Program-made: the position numbers and the translations under genes
Part shown: piece by piece, positions 17,485 to 25,899 of the stretch
How positions within the stretch are numbered: the stretch's first letter is position 1
Layout: each line of letters starts with the position of its first letter
Notes under the pieces: generated by a model
Seen by the model: only the letters and a program-made list of their open reading frames with translations
The model's database searches: none
What the model was told of the DNA's origin: nothing
Origin: Ardenticatenales bacterium
GTDB lineage: Bacteria; Chloroflexota; Anaerolineae; Ardenticatenales; Ardenticatenaceae
Direction: 5' to 3'
Length of the DNA stretch: 64,000 bases
Assembly: GCA_020634795.1 (NCBI GenBank)
Contig: JACKAZ010000007.1
Span: 124,001 to 188,000, forward strand

Positions 17485-19125
17485 TCAACGCTCCCTTGGC
17501 ACCACCCACTCGGCCCACGCTTCGCTCAGGTCGCAGTCGCACGCGGCTTCGGCGCTGGCACGCAATGTGGCGTCGGTGCCGATGCCAAAGAGGTTATCGT
17601 TGTAGTAGTTCCGTAGAAAGTCGTCGAGGGTCGCCGTGCCCAGCGTGGATTCTAATTCGATGAAGAATAGTGGGCCGCGCCCGTAGACGATGGCGCCGTA
17701 TTCTTGCGGCGTGTAGGCGGCGACCGGCAGACCAATGGGAATCGGCGCATCCCCGACGCGCTGCCAACGCTCCTGCAACGAGGCTTCGAAGCCTGCCGCC
17801 GCTTCTGCGTTGGTGGTGCGTAGGTAGCGAAAGGTCAAGTACTGGGCCAACGCTTCGTCCAGCCATGGGGCGTCCAGTTGGTCGTTGCCGACCGTGCTGT
17901 AAAACCATTGATGCGCCACTTCGTGGGCCACCGTCGGCTCAAGGTAGAGCGACCACGGCTCTTCGTTGGGCTGCTGATAGAGACGATCGGTCATCACCAC
18001 GACGCCCGGATATTCGATGCCCAGCGCCAGATTGGGCGTCGCGGCCAGTTCCAACTCGGTGAAGGGGTAGGGGCCGACCAGCGCGTTGAAGGCCTCGACC
18101 GATGCCGCGCCAATGCGCAGCGTTTCAGCATTGGTCGCGGCGTTTTCGGGGAAAGCGTAGCTGCGCAGCAGCGTCTCGCCCACCTGCTGCTGCTGTTCCT
18201 CCCATCCCTCACTCCCCGCCAAGTAGAAATCGCGCGTCGGCCCTGCCGCCACTGTCACCGTGCGGCGACCCTCCGCCTCGCGCTCGTCGATCACTCTCCC
18301 CGACAGCGCCATGACGAAGTCAGCGGGCGCGTCGATTTCCACCAGATAGAAGCTGCTGTCGGCAAAGATCACGTCGCCGCTGGGCGGCGGAATCTCGATG
18401 TTCCAGCCGCTCTCATCGTAGGCGGGGATCAACGGGTAGGCATGGGCCAGGGCGAGGGTGACGTTGTCCCAGCCAAAGGCCCCGTAGTTCTGCTCGTTGA
18501 CGGGCGGAATCTCGACCTCGTACCGCATCGTGATGACGACCGACTGGCCCGGCGGCAGCGGCTCGTCAAGGGGCAGGCGCAGTGCGCTCTCTTCCAGTTC
18601 CAAGACGCCCTCAACCGGCGTGCCGTTGAGCGTCAGTTGGTCTAGGGTGAGGCTGCCATCGAACAGATTGGGAAAAAGGCGAAAGTAGATCTCGTTCAGC
18701 GCGTCACTTTCGTTGTTGGTGTAGCGCAGCTCCTGTGCCCCCGTGAAGCTGCGATAGTCGTCGGCCAGCGTCAGTTGCAGGTGGTAAACGGTTGCAGTGG
18801 TCAGCGCGTTGGCACGATCACGAACTGCCTCCACCCAGCCATCCTGCCAGAGCGCGCGGTCGTCCCACGCGACATCGAAGAGGGTGGGGGCAGGCAATTC
18901 ATCGTTCGAGGCGGGGGACGGGTCGGGGGCCGCGGCCTCGGCGGTGGGCGACAGGGTCGGCAGTGGCGCGCTCGTGCCACCTTCGGCGGGGGTTGAGGCG
19001 GGGGCTGCAGGCGGCAACGGGCTGTCGAAAAAGTGATAGCGGTCGTTGAGGTAGCCCAGCAGCAAGCCGATCAGCAGCGCCAGCACCAACACCACGACCC
19101 ATCGCGTCAAACCCCTCGTTTTCAT
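17485..19125 (-). CDS. Membrane-anchored M1-family (gluzincin) metallopeptidase
   Basis: 546 residues. An N-terminal anchor (WVVVLVLALLIGLLLGYL, about 9-26) is followed by a Pro/Ala/Ser-rich spacer with PTLSPTAEA, so the enzyme is extracytoplasmic. The N-terminal beta domain of M1 peptidases has a YHLQLTLADDYRSFTGAQEL segment. The catalytic zinc site is HEVAHQWFY (near residue 400), with the third ligand in LDEALAQYLTF, spaced as in the family. I did not find the usual GxMEN exopeptidase motif; NLALGIEYPGVVVM stands in its place with the Glu kept. Substrate specificity is therefore unclear. It is probably a single gene, facing the VTT gene. Confidence 0.88.
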   Translation of the reverse strand: MKTRGLTRWVVVLVLALLIGLLLGYLNDRYHFFDSPLPPAAPASTPAEGGTSAPLPTLSPTAEAAAPDPSPASNDELPAPTLFDVAWDDRALWQDGWVEAVRDRANALTTATVYHLQLTLADDYRSFTGAQELRYTNNESDALNEIYFRLFPNLFDGSLTLDQLTLNGTPVEGVLELEESALRLPLDEPLPPGQSVVITMRYEVEIPPVNEQNYGAFGWDNVTLALAHAYPLIPAYDESGWNIEIPPPSGDVIFADSSFYLVEIDAPADFVMALSGRVIDEREAEGRRTVTVAAGPTRDFYLAGSEGWEEQQQQVGETLLRSYAFPENAATNAETLRIGAASVEAFNALVGPYPFTELELAATPNLALGIEYPGVVVMTDRLYQQPNEEPWSLYLEPTVAHEVAHQWFYSTVGNDQLDAPWLDEALAQYLTFRYLRTTNAEAAAGFEASLQERWQRVGDAPIPIGLPVAAYTPQEYGAIVYGRGPLFFIELESTLGTATLDDFLRNYYNDNLFGIGTDATLRASAEAACDCDLSEAWAEWVVPRER

Positions 19126-19254
19126 CGCTGCGCTCCCTCTTCTTTATGGCTCGTACATCAATCCGTGGATGCCGTCATAAGATAATACCTCAACGGAGCG
19201 GATTCGGTTCGATAGCTCGGCAATTCAAGGGGTAGAGGGGGCCTGTCCGACGAA

Positions 19255-20418
19255 CTACGCCCGCAGCCTCACCAGCCGCTCCGCCGCCGCTTCCAGCGTC
19301 TCCCACCGCTTGCAGAAGGTGAAACGCACGAGCTGCTTCCCTTCGGCTTGGTGGATATAGAAGGTAGCGGGCGGAATGGCGGCGACGCCGATCTCGGTGA
19401 CGAGGTAGCGACAGAAATCGTCGGCATGGTCGAAGGGGAAGCGCTCGATCCCCGCCAAAATGAAGTAGGCCCCTTCGGGCGAACGGGCTGTCAGCCCCGT
19501 AGCCGCGAGCGCTTCCAGCAAGAAGTCGCGCCGCGCTTGATAGGCGGCCCGCAGCTCGGCGAAGTAGCCATCGGGGAGGCGCAGCGCTGCCGCAATGGCG
19601 TATTGCATCGGGGTGACGCTGGCAAAGACGGTGAACTGGTGAATGCGGCGAATCGCGCTTTGCAGCGCTTCCGGCCCGATCGTCCAACCGATCTTCCAGC
19701 CGGTCAGCGAGAAGCTCTTGCCTGCGCTGCTCATCGTCAGCGTCCGTTCCGCCATGCCGGGCCATTGCGCCAAGCGGCGATGGCGGGCATCACCAAAGAT
19801 GATGTGTTCGTAAACTTCGTCGGTGATCGCCAGCACGTCGAATTCTTGGCACAGTTCGGCGATCAAGGACAACTCGGCCGGGTTCAGGACGGTACCGGTG
19901 GGGTTGTGGGGCGTGTTGACGAGGATGAGCCGCGTCTTGGGGCCGAAAGCGGCACGCAATTCGTCGGGATCGGGGCGAAAGTCGGGGGGACGCAGGGTGA
20001 CGGGAACCGGCACCCCGCCCGCCATGCGGATATTCGGCACGTAGGTGTCGAAGGCGGGCTCAAAGAGGATCACCTCGTCCCCGGGATTGATGAAGGCGAA
20101 GGCGGCGCACCAGATCGCTTCCGAACAGCCGCTGGTGACGGTGACCTCGTGGTCGGGGTCGACCGCTTGACCGTAGAAGCGCTGCGCATGATCGGCGATG
20201 GCGCGTCGCAGCTCTGGTTCGCCCGCCGAAATGGCATATTGGTTGTGGTGTTCGCTGATGGCGGCACGCGCGGCCTGCTTGACGATCTCAGGCCCCTCGA
20301 AATCGGGGAAGCCTTGGCCGAGGTTGACCGCACCCCGCGCCTTCGCCAACGCGCTCATTTCCGCGAAGACCGATGGGGGGTAGCCTTGTAGGCGCGCGGC
20401 CATCCAACGATTGCTCAT
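19255..20418 (-). CDS. Class I/II PLP-dependent aminotransferase
   Basis: 387 residues of fold type I. Motifs: NLGQGFPDFEGPEIVKQAA near the N-terminus, YAISAGEPELRRAIA, the substrate-contacting VNTPHNPTGTV, the PLP-aspartate in ITDEVYEHIIF and the Schiff-base Lys in SSAGKSFSLTGWKIGW. The GQGFPDF and FSLTGWKIGW wording fits the kynurenine/methionine aminotransferase branch (YbdL/KAT-like). The exact amino donor cannot be read from sequence. The gene follows a small membrane-protein gene by about 10 bases on the same strand, so the two are probably co-transcribed. Confidence 0.9.
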   Translation of the reverse strand: MSNRWMAARLQGYPPSVFAEMSALAKARGAVNLGQGFPDFEGPEIVKQAARAAISEHHNQYAISAGEPELRRAIADHAQRFYGQAVDPDHEVTVTSGCSEAIWCAAFAFINPGDEVILFEPAFDTYVPNIRMAGGVPVPVTLRPPDFRPDPDELRAAFGPKTRLILVNTPHNPTGTVLNPAELSLIAELCQEFDVLAITDEVYEHIIFGDARHRRLAQWPGMAERTLTMSSAGKSFSLTGWKIGWTIGPEALQSAIRRIHQFTVFASVTPMQYAIAAALRLPDGYFAELRAAYQARRDFLLEALAATGLTARSPEGAYFILAGIERFPFDHADDFCRYLVTEIGVAAIPPATFYIHQAEGKQLVRFTFCKRWETLEAAAERLVRLRA

Positions 20419-20428
20419 GGCCCGCCTT

Positions 20429-20626
20429 TCATCGCTCGGCGCGGCGGCGCTTGGTCATGCCGTTGCCCAACAGCACGGCAATCACCCCCGCAAAGAGCAG
20501 CGCGATGGCGAGGAGCAGCCCCATGTAGATGCGGCTGTATTCCCGCTCGAACTGGCCATCTTCCACGCGGCGGCCAAGTGCCGCCATCCCGGTCACCAGC
20601 ATGGCCCACGTCAATAGTCGTTTCAT
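20429..20626 (-). CDS. Small membrane protein
   Basis: 65 residues (MKRLLTWAMLVTGMAALGRR at the N-terminus). A first hydrophobic segment is short, and a clear helix (IYMGLLLAIALLFAGVIAVLL) is at about 34-54, ending in a positive tail (KRRRAER) that should stay in the cytoplasm. It lies 10 bases upstream of the aminotransferase start. No family recognised. Confidence 0.55.
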   Translation of the reverse strand: MKRLLTWAMLVTGMAALGRRVEDGQFEREYSRIYMGLLLAIALLFAGVIAVLLGNGMTKRRRAER

Positions 20627-20827
20627 CATTCCAGTTTTGTGAGTTTGGAGGGGCGAAAAATTTTCCGCCCGTACGGGAGTTTAGGAGTGCCGGAGTTACG
20701 TTGCTTTCGCTTTGCGTTTCATCACCATTGCGTTCCCTGCGTTTCCGCCGTTCCACCGCTTGAACGCAACGCTTCGCATTGTAGGATAAGGCGCCTCTTC
20801 CCGCAACTCGCGGTCGACCCCCCACCC

Positions 20828-21763
20828 CTATCCGCTTTCGCAAGGCTGAGTGGTTAAGGCAGGGACGGGCTTTGGCACGGCCGTGCGACGTGTGGTGATC
20901 AGGACGACCGCACTGATGATGACGGCGGCCGCCACGATGACCCGCATCGTCATAGGCTCGTTGCCGAGCAGCCAGCCCAACAGCAGCGCGATGACGGGGT
21001 TGACATAGGCGTAGGTGGCGGCGTTGGCCGGCGTGGTGTTCTGAAGCAGAAAGGTGTAGGCCGAGAAAGCGACGATCGATCCGAAAATGATGAGGTAGAG
21101 AAAGGCAAAGAGAGAGAGGCTGGACATGGCGGCGAGGTTGAGCCGCGGCCATTCGCCACCGACCGTGCCCGCCAAAAGCAACAGCGTTCCACCCGCGATA
21201 TTCTGCATCGCCACCGCCATGAGGAGTGAGGCGGGCTTGGCCACCCGCCGCGAAAAGAGGGAACCAAGTGCCCAGAGGAAGCCCGAGCTGAGGAGCACCG
21301 CCACGCCGAGCAGGTCGGGCCGCTCGCCATGTAACAACTCCGATGGCCCGATCAACAGCGCCACCCCAAGCAGCCCCAGCGCCAAGCCCAGCGTGGTGCG
21401 CCACGTGGGGCGCGGCCCTTCCATGAGCCAAGTCAGCGCCACCATCCAAAGCGGCATCAGCGCGATCAGCAGTGCGGCCAAGCTCGACGGAACGCGCTGT
21501 TCGGCCCAAGTGACCCCGCCGTTGCCCCCCATGAAGAGCAGCCCGCCGACCAGCGCCGCCCCGGCCCATTGCGGCCCCGTGGGCCGTGCCGCGCCCCGCC
21601 CACGCATGGCGGCGTAGAGCAGCGCCCCCACGATGAGGAAGCGGCTGCCCGCCATCAGCAATGGGGGAATCGTTTCGATGGCGAAGCGGATCGCCAGATA
21701 GGTCGAGCCCCAGATCAGATAGACGGCGGCGAACGAGAGAATCAAGCGCCAACGGTTACTCAT
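20828..21763 (-). CDS. EamA-type drug/metabolite exporter
   Basis: 311 residues with ten hydrophobic segments forming two EamA repeats. The first repeat opens with AVYLIWGSTYLAIRFAIETI, a family hallmark, and includes GGNGGVTWAEQRVPSSLAAL. The second includes GFLWALGSLFSRR and LQNTTPANAATYAYVNPVIA. Relatives such as YedA/RhaT-like carriers export amino acids or metabolites. Its start codon overlaps the end of the Lrp-family gene by 8 bases. Regulator and carrier therefore form one operon, which suggests an amino-acid exporter controlled by its own Lrp regulator. Confidence 0.9.
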   Translation of the reverse strand: MSNRWRLILSFAAVYLIWGSTYLAIRFAIETIPPLLMAGSRFLIVGALLYAAMRGRGAARPTGPQWAGAALVGGLLFMGGNGGVTWAEQRVPSSLAALLIALMPLWMVALTWLMEGPRPTWRTTLGLALGLLGVALLIGPSELLHGERPDLLGVAVLLSSGFLWALGSLFSRRVAKPASLLMAVAMQNIAGGTLLLLAGTVGGEWPRLNLAAMSSLSLFAFLYLIIFGSIVAFSAYTFLLQNTTPANAATYAYVNPVIALLLGWLLGNEPMTMRVIVAAAVIISAVVLITTRRTAVPKPVPALTTQPCESG

Positions 21764-22232
21764 CTTCGTGCTCCCATAACGTTTCGAGCGGCAGCCAGCC
21801 GTGCTCTTTCACCGTTTCCAGCACGATCGTCGTGCGTGTGCTCTGGATCGATTCGTGGCTACCCAGCCGTTCACGCAGCAAGCGGGCCAGCGCCTGCGTG
21901 TCGGCGACGCGCACCTTCACCAAGAAGCAATCTTCGCCCGCGATATGATGAATCTCCTGCACTTCCGGAAGCGTCGACAAAAAGCGGCTGGTGTCGGGGC
22001 TGCCCGGCCCCTCGTTCGAGCGCACGTAGATGAAGGCGAGCAACCGCGCCCCCAACTTGGCGGCGTTCAGTCGCGCTTCGTAGCCCGTGATGTAGCCCTG
22101 CGCTTCCAGCTTGCGCGTCCGTTCCAGGGTGGCCGATGGCGCAAGCCCCACGCGCCGCGCCACCTCGGCATTGCTGATCCGCGCATCGCCCTGAATGATA
22201 GTCAGTATTTCTCTGTCGATTCCGTCGATCAT
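21756..22232 (-). CDS. Lrp/AsnC-family transcriptional regulator
   Basis: 158 residues, GGAGGAGCGA before the ATG. Residues 1-50 are the AsnC helix-turn-helix: DREILTIIQGDARISNAEVA, then RRVGLAPSATLERTRKLEAQ and GYITGYEA. Residues 65-140 are the RAM ligand-binding domain, with AFIYVRSNEG, LPEVQEIHHIAGEDCFLVKV and IQSTRTTIVLETVKE. Lrp proteins are octameric DNA-binding sensors of amino acids. The overlap with the downstream EamA carrier gene suggests local control of amino-acid export. Confidence 0.94.
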   Translation of the reverse strand: MIDGIDREILTIIQGDARISNAEVARRVGLAPSATLERTRKLEAQGYITGYEARLNAAKLGARLLAFIYVRSNEGPGSPDTSRFLSTLPEVQEIHHIAGEDCFLVKVRVADTQALARLLRERLGSHESIQSTRTTIVLETVKEHGWLPLETLWEHEDE

Positions 22233-22321
22233 TCGCTCCTCCTTCGATTTCCGCGATTATAATGCGGATTTGCGACGAAGGCAAGGGGCGACCAGGCCGT
22301 ACCATCTTACAAGCACAGACA

Positions 22322-22350
22322 GAAAAAGCCGCCCCTGTTACGGAGCGGCC
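22322..22350 (-). terminator. Terminator after the 3D-domain gene
   Basis: On the minus strand GCCGCTCC, loop GTAACA, GGGGCGGC, then TTTTT. It lies about 30 bases beyond the stop at 22381. Confidence 0.85.
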
Positions 22351-22380
22351 TTCTGAATATTCGGTTGTTCAAGTGGTCAG

Positions 22381-23196
22381 TCAATCGGGCGAATAGCTCT
22401 GCTGATCGGAGGGCAGCCAGCCGATGGTGTGGACCACGTCACTCGTGACGTAGGGCTTGGCCAAGACGGCGCCGTTCGCGGGGTTCAGCACGATGAGCTG
22501 GGCTGCGATCGGCTCGTTGCTATCGGGCAGCGCCTTCGCGCCGTCCGGAATCTTGCTTTCGGGCTGCCAGAGCGTCACGATCCAGACCAACTGATCGACG
22601 GCCAAGTCCAACTCTTCGGACAAGAAGGGGAGATGCTTATTGATGGTGCGTATCGTCAGGAGCCGTACCATCGCGGTTTCGCTGTCGCCGAAGGGGGCGA
22701 TTTCTTCCGCACGGGCCAACGCCATCTGGGCATCGTTGAGTGGCTCGGGCGTGGGCGTCGCGGTCGGCGGGAGCGGGGTGGCGGTCGGCGCAGGGGCACT
22801 GTTGCCGCTGCTGCCAGAGGAACTGGCGGGGTAGATCGTCATGCGCTGGATGCCAAAAGCATAGGCATGTTCGTAGCTGCTGACTCGAATGTCGATGTGG
22901 GGCAGACCGTTGTAGTAATCGTAGGCGCCCGTATCATCACAGCGCAGCGTGCCGTACCCTGGGACGACGTAGTACTGGTTGCGCCATGCGACAGGACAAG
23001 CCAACCCTGGACCGTAGATATTACCGCCCCAGCGTAGCTGACCACAAGGATACATGGGGTTATCGGGATGATTGTCACATGTGTATGCTGTTGCGGTGAC
23101 GAGGATTCCCTCGCCCTGGCCTTGCGTGCCGGTGGGCACCATTACCCATAAGAGGGCAGCAAGACATAACACAGAAATCACGGACAAGACTCTCAT
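22381..23196 (-). CDS. Secreted 3D-domain (double-psi barrel) protein
   Basis: 271 residues with AAAGGAG before the start. The signal peptide is MRVLSVISVLCLAALLWVMV, with cleavage probably after GTQGQG. Residues about 30-125 look like a 3D domain: ATAYTC at the start, a GPGLACPVAWRNQYYVVPGY strand pair, then LRCDDTGAYDYYNGLPHIDI with the conserved DDTG. This fold is found in lytic transglycosylases and Rpf-type cell-wall enzymes. A Pro/Thr linker (PTATPLPPTATPTPEP) follows, of the kind common in Chloroflexota exported proteins. The C-terminal 100 residues are mixed alpha/beta and unrecognised. Four Cys in the first half may form disulfides. Confidence 0.7.
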   Translation of the reverse strand: MRVLSVISVLCLAALLWVMVPTGTQGQGEGILVTATAYTCDNHPDNPMYPCGQLRWGGNIYGPGLACPVAWRNQYYVVPGYGTLRCDDTGAYDYYNGLPHIDIRVSSYEHAYAFGIQRMTIYPASSSGSSGNSAPAPTATPLPPTATPTPEPLNDAQMALARAEEIAPFGDSETAMVRLLTIRTINKHLPFLSEELDLAVDQLVWIVTLWQPESKIPDGAKALPDSNEPIAAQLIVLNPANGAVLAKPYVTSDVVHTIGWLPSDQQSYSPD

Positions 23197-23583
23197 ACAT
23201 TCTCCTTTAAGCGGGAACGGTGCTCATCTTCTTGCGTCTTACCACTTGTTCGCTGGTATCGACATAGTGCCATACGACCCGCTTGTGGAACGTGACCCAC
23301 ACATTAAGTAAAACAACGTACTATCAAGAAACGACTATTAATATCGACCTCATTTTCCGACCGAGGTGCGCTAGGTAGGTCACGTTTTGTAAAAATCAAA
23401 CAGCTTCCCAAACGGGAAACTGAGGGGGCATTCTATGAGTTTTTGCGCTTTTGTCCAATTGCAACGCCAACGATGCGTATAATTCCTACACAATTCATAC
23501 GCAATGACACCACCTTGGGGGGCGAGCGGCGCATAAAACGGGCTGGCGGCCCGCGCGGGCGAGGGGTCAGCGCCGCCCCTCCC
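23197..23583. other. Intergenic region
   Basis: No gene supported. AT-richer than its surroundings at 23280-23360. A small inverted repeat, GCTTCCCaaacGGGAAac, is at 23402-23420. Confidence 0.5.
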
Positions 23584-23612
23584 AAAGAAAAACGGCTCCA
23601 ATGAGGGAGCCG
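23584..23612 (-). terminator. Terminator after the gene ending at 23637
   Basis: On the minus strand CGGCTCC, a short loop, GGAGCCG, then TTTTTCTTT. Confidence 0.8.
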
Positions 23613-23636
23613 TGGTGAGCGAGGACGATCTGTTTC

Positions 23637-24056
23637 TCAGTGGAGCGGAATGACGCCGTAACTGACCGAGCCGGAGGTGAGCAGGCGCAACAAGGTCTGT
23701 GGGTCGTGGCGGTTCAACTGTGCCGCCATCTCTGCGGGCGAGGTCGGGCGGTTGTTGGAGGCAAGCAGCAGGCGGAAGACGGCTTGATGCAACGGCATTT
23801 CTGCCGATATGTAATCGTCTTCGAACTGGCAGAGCGCCATGATCACTTCCCGTCGTGCGTCGGTGACAAAGACTTCGCCCGTGGTCGAATCGATGTAGTC
23901 CATTTCGTCTGTCCCCGCTGGCTCCACTTCGGCGCGGTGACTTTCGCACACTTGGTTGTAGACCGCGCTCTCCGCACTCAGACGGTTGCGTTCAAACCAG
24001 CCCCAATCGATGTGAAAGGGGGTATCGATGGTGGGTCGTCGAATGTTAAATTTCAT
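23637..24056 (-). CDS. Hypothetical protein, partner of the next gene
   Basis: 139 residues from MKFNIRRPTIDTPFHIDWGW. A start five codons earlier would overlap the upstream gene by 8 bases; the GGATGAG before 24056 favours the shorter form. No signal peptide or membrane helix. The second half (EMPLHQAVFRLLLASNNRPT, then SPAEMAAQLNRHDPQTLLRL) has the layout of a winged helix-turn-helix, ending in VSYGVIPLH. It is translationally linked to the 249-aa gene upstream. Function unknown; DNA or RNA binding is only a guess. Confidence 0.65.
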   Translation of the reverse strand: MKFNIRRPTIDTPFHIDWGWFERNRLSAESAVYNQVCESHRAEVEPAGTDEMDYIDSTTGEVFVTDARREVIMALCQFEDDYISAEMPLHQAVFRLLLASNNRPTSPAEMAAQLNRHDPQTLLRLLTSGSVSYGVIPLH

Positions 24057-24063
24057 CGTTGTC

Positions 24064-24813
24064 TCATCCACTCAGCCTTGTCAAATACCAGCTTGCCTGC
24101 CCGTTCTGCCCCTGATTCACAAAGTTCTCGTTGCGGCCCAGCGCATAATCGAGCGAAAACCGTTTGAGTGCCGCAGACGCCTCTTCTTCCAGCGGAATCT
24201 CCTTGAGGAGCTCCTCGGTGCTCAGGGGAGTGGCCATGATGTCGATCATAGCATCCACAATGTTGAGATGCCCGTCGTGGAACGCTACGAGCATGAAGGC
24301 GGGTAGCCATTCGTGGCCCACCGTCACGAAATTCTCGCTCGCTTCGAGCGCGGCGGCGACTTCTTCTTGGGCCAAGGGGCCGAATTGGTCGACCAGTGCG
24401 TCGAGCGCCATCGGGGGCTCTTCCACCATGTCGATCTGGTCAGCGTTGTCACGATCCAAATTGGTGGCGAATTCCCGTTCGCTGCCATCGGCGAATCGTA
24501 CCGTGATGACGGAAAAATCGCCGTAGCGAGGGTTGTTGCCCGCGCGGATGGCGGTCACTTGGCCCTGTTGGGAATCCAGCATTGGGAAGCTGAGGGAATC
24601 GTCGACTTGGTAGACGTTGACGGGGTTGTAAATGCCGGTATTTTGCGGGAGCGCATGCTTCTCGTGCTCCCAACGCATCAACAGTTGGGTGATCGCACTG
24701 ACGGTCAGGGGTTGGTTGCCTTCAAGATATGCGTTCTGTAGCTTTTGCTCTATCTCTGGCGTAACGGTGAACTCATCACGCCAAAATTCTTCATTTTCGG
24801 TGGCTCTTGCCAT
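24064..24813 (-). CDS. Hypothetical protein, probably Chloroflexota-specific family
   Basis: 249 residues from MARATENEEFWRDEF, chosen because AAGGAG lies just upstream; a GTG 16 codons earlier has no such site. The protein is soluble and acidic. It ends in FSLDYALGRNENFVNQGQNG followed by QASWYLTRL. I recall similar 'F-LNYAL-xx-ERF-VG-G--W-LRRL' endings in uncharacterised Anaerolineae proteins, but I cannot check this here. An N-terminal region around QPLTVSAITQLLMRWEHEKH looks helical. With the gene at 23637 it forms a two-gene unit closed by a terminator. Confidence 0.65.
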   Translation of the reverse strand: MARATENEEFWRDEFTVTPEIEQKLQNAYLEGNQPLTVSAITQLLMRWEHEKHALPQNTGIYNPVNVYQVDDSLSFPMLDSQQGQVTAIRAGNNPRYGDFSVITVRFADGSEREFATNLDRDNADQIDMVEEPPMALDALVDQFGPLAQEEVAAALEASENFVTVGHEWLPAFMLVAFHDGHLNIVDAMIDIMATPLSTEELLKEIPLEEEASAALKRFSLDYALGRNENFVNQGQNGQASWYLTRLSG

Positions 24814-25052
24814 GTTGCTCCTTTGCTGTGTGGCGAATCGCCGCACGGTTAGATACCACACGTTGTTGCCAACAGAGTTGTAAACGTTCTAGGATTGGTT
24901 TAGTCCTCAATTATACCGTTCCGCGAAGGTTGTACAAACAGGTAGCAAGGCCATTCAATCAGCCGTTGGCACGCCGATCAAGAGGCGCTCGGTGATTGAG
25001 TGGCGCCTTTCTTGAGCTATCCGTCGTGTGCTCATAGGGACCCGCCCCAAAC

Positions 25053-25084
25053 AAAAACGGCCCAGCGAACCGTTCGCTGGGCCG
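25053..25084 (-). terminator. Terminator after the helical-protein gene
   Basis: A near-perfect stem, CGGCCCAGCGAAC (25058-25070) with its complement to 25084, followed on the minus strand by TTTTTGTT. Confidence 0.85.
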
Positions 25085-25103
25085 TCGTTTGAGATCTTGG
25101 GCG

Positions 25104-25724
25104 TTATACCGTCGCGTCCCTGTGGCTCTCTTGCTCGAAGGCATCTTCGATATCATCGATCGCCTTTTCGGCACGGGTTCCGGTCTGGGTCGTGGCTTCG
25201 TCAAAGGCGTCCTCCACTCGATCGCGGCGCTCGGCGATCTTTTCCTCGAACGCTTCCGCCGTTTCATCGGCGCTATCCGACGCCTTGTTGGCCTTGGCAT
25301 CCACCTCACGCTGCAGCTTGGACGCGCTGCTCTGCATTTGGTCGATGAATTTGTTCAGCTCGCCGTTGAAAGCGCGCAACGTTTTGCTGAGTCGCTCCTG
25401 TACGTCACTCACCCCTTCGCCGCCGGTCACGGCTTGCGTCATGCGGTTGGCCTGTTCGCCCACCGCTTTGACCTCATCTTTCTGCTTGGTGCGGTCGAAG
25501 CTCTGCTGAATCTCGTCGCCGATGTTGCGCAACGAGCCAACCACTTCGTTCCCCAGATGGCGCAGTTCGTCGCTATCGACAACGGCGCGCACCGCCTTCA
25601 CCAGTTGCTTACCAAAGAGGCGCAGTTCTTCACCGACGTTGTGGGCCTCTTCGGAGGCGCTTGTGCTCTCGGTGTCGATGTTAATCGTGATCTCTTTCGG
25701 GCTTTCTTCGTAATGGTCACTCAT
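25104..25724 (-). CDS. Soluble all-helical protein, function unknown
   Basis: 206 residues with AGGAG before the ATG. It is rich in Glu, Asp, Lys, Ala and Gln with almost no aromatic residues, and is predicted helical throughout. Amphipathic segments include EELRLFGKQLVKAVRAVVDS, LRHLGNEVVGSLRNIGDEIQ and KFIDQMQSSASKLQREVDAK. There is no signal peptide or membrane helix. Layout is like stress or apolipoprotein-type helical-bundle proteins, but I cannot name a family. It is a single-gene unit with a strong terminator. Confidence 0.7.
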   Translation of the reverse strand: MSDHYEESPKEITINIDTESTSASEEAHNVGEELRLFGKQLVKAVRAVVDSDELRHLGNEVVGSLRNIGDEIQQSFDRTKQKDEVKAVGEQANRMTQAVTGGEGVSDVQERLSKTLRAFNGELNKFIDQMQSSASKLQREVDAKANKASDSADETAEAFEEKIAERRDRVEDAFDEATTQTGTRAEKAIDDIEDAFEQESHRDATV

Positions 25725-25899
25725 CGTGGGTTACTCCTATCGTCTGAAAGTAGGCTACATGGGGGGCTATACGCAGGAACGTGTGGCGTGTTGCGAGTCG
25801 CGTCCCCGGCGCTCAGGGTCGAGCTCGGGACGGCGCACGTATCGGGCATGGGATGCGTTGCATCGCTCTCGAGAATCGAAGCGCATCGTCTCGAAACGG

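Noticed and set aside
19348..20391. 347-codon plus-strand frame opposite the aminotransferase
   Set aside because: Shadow of a well-supported PLP enzyme gene on the other strand.
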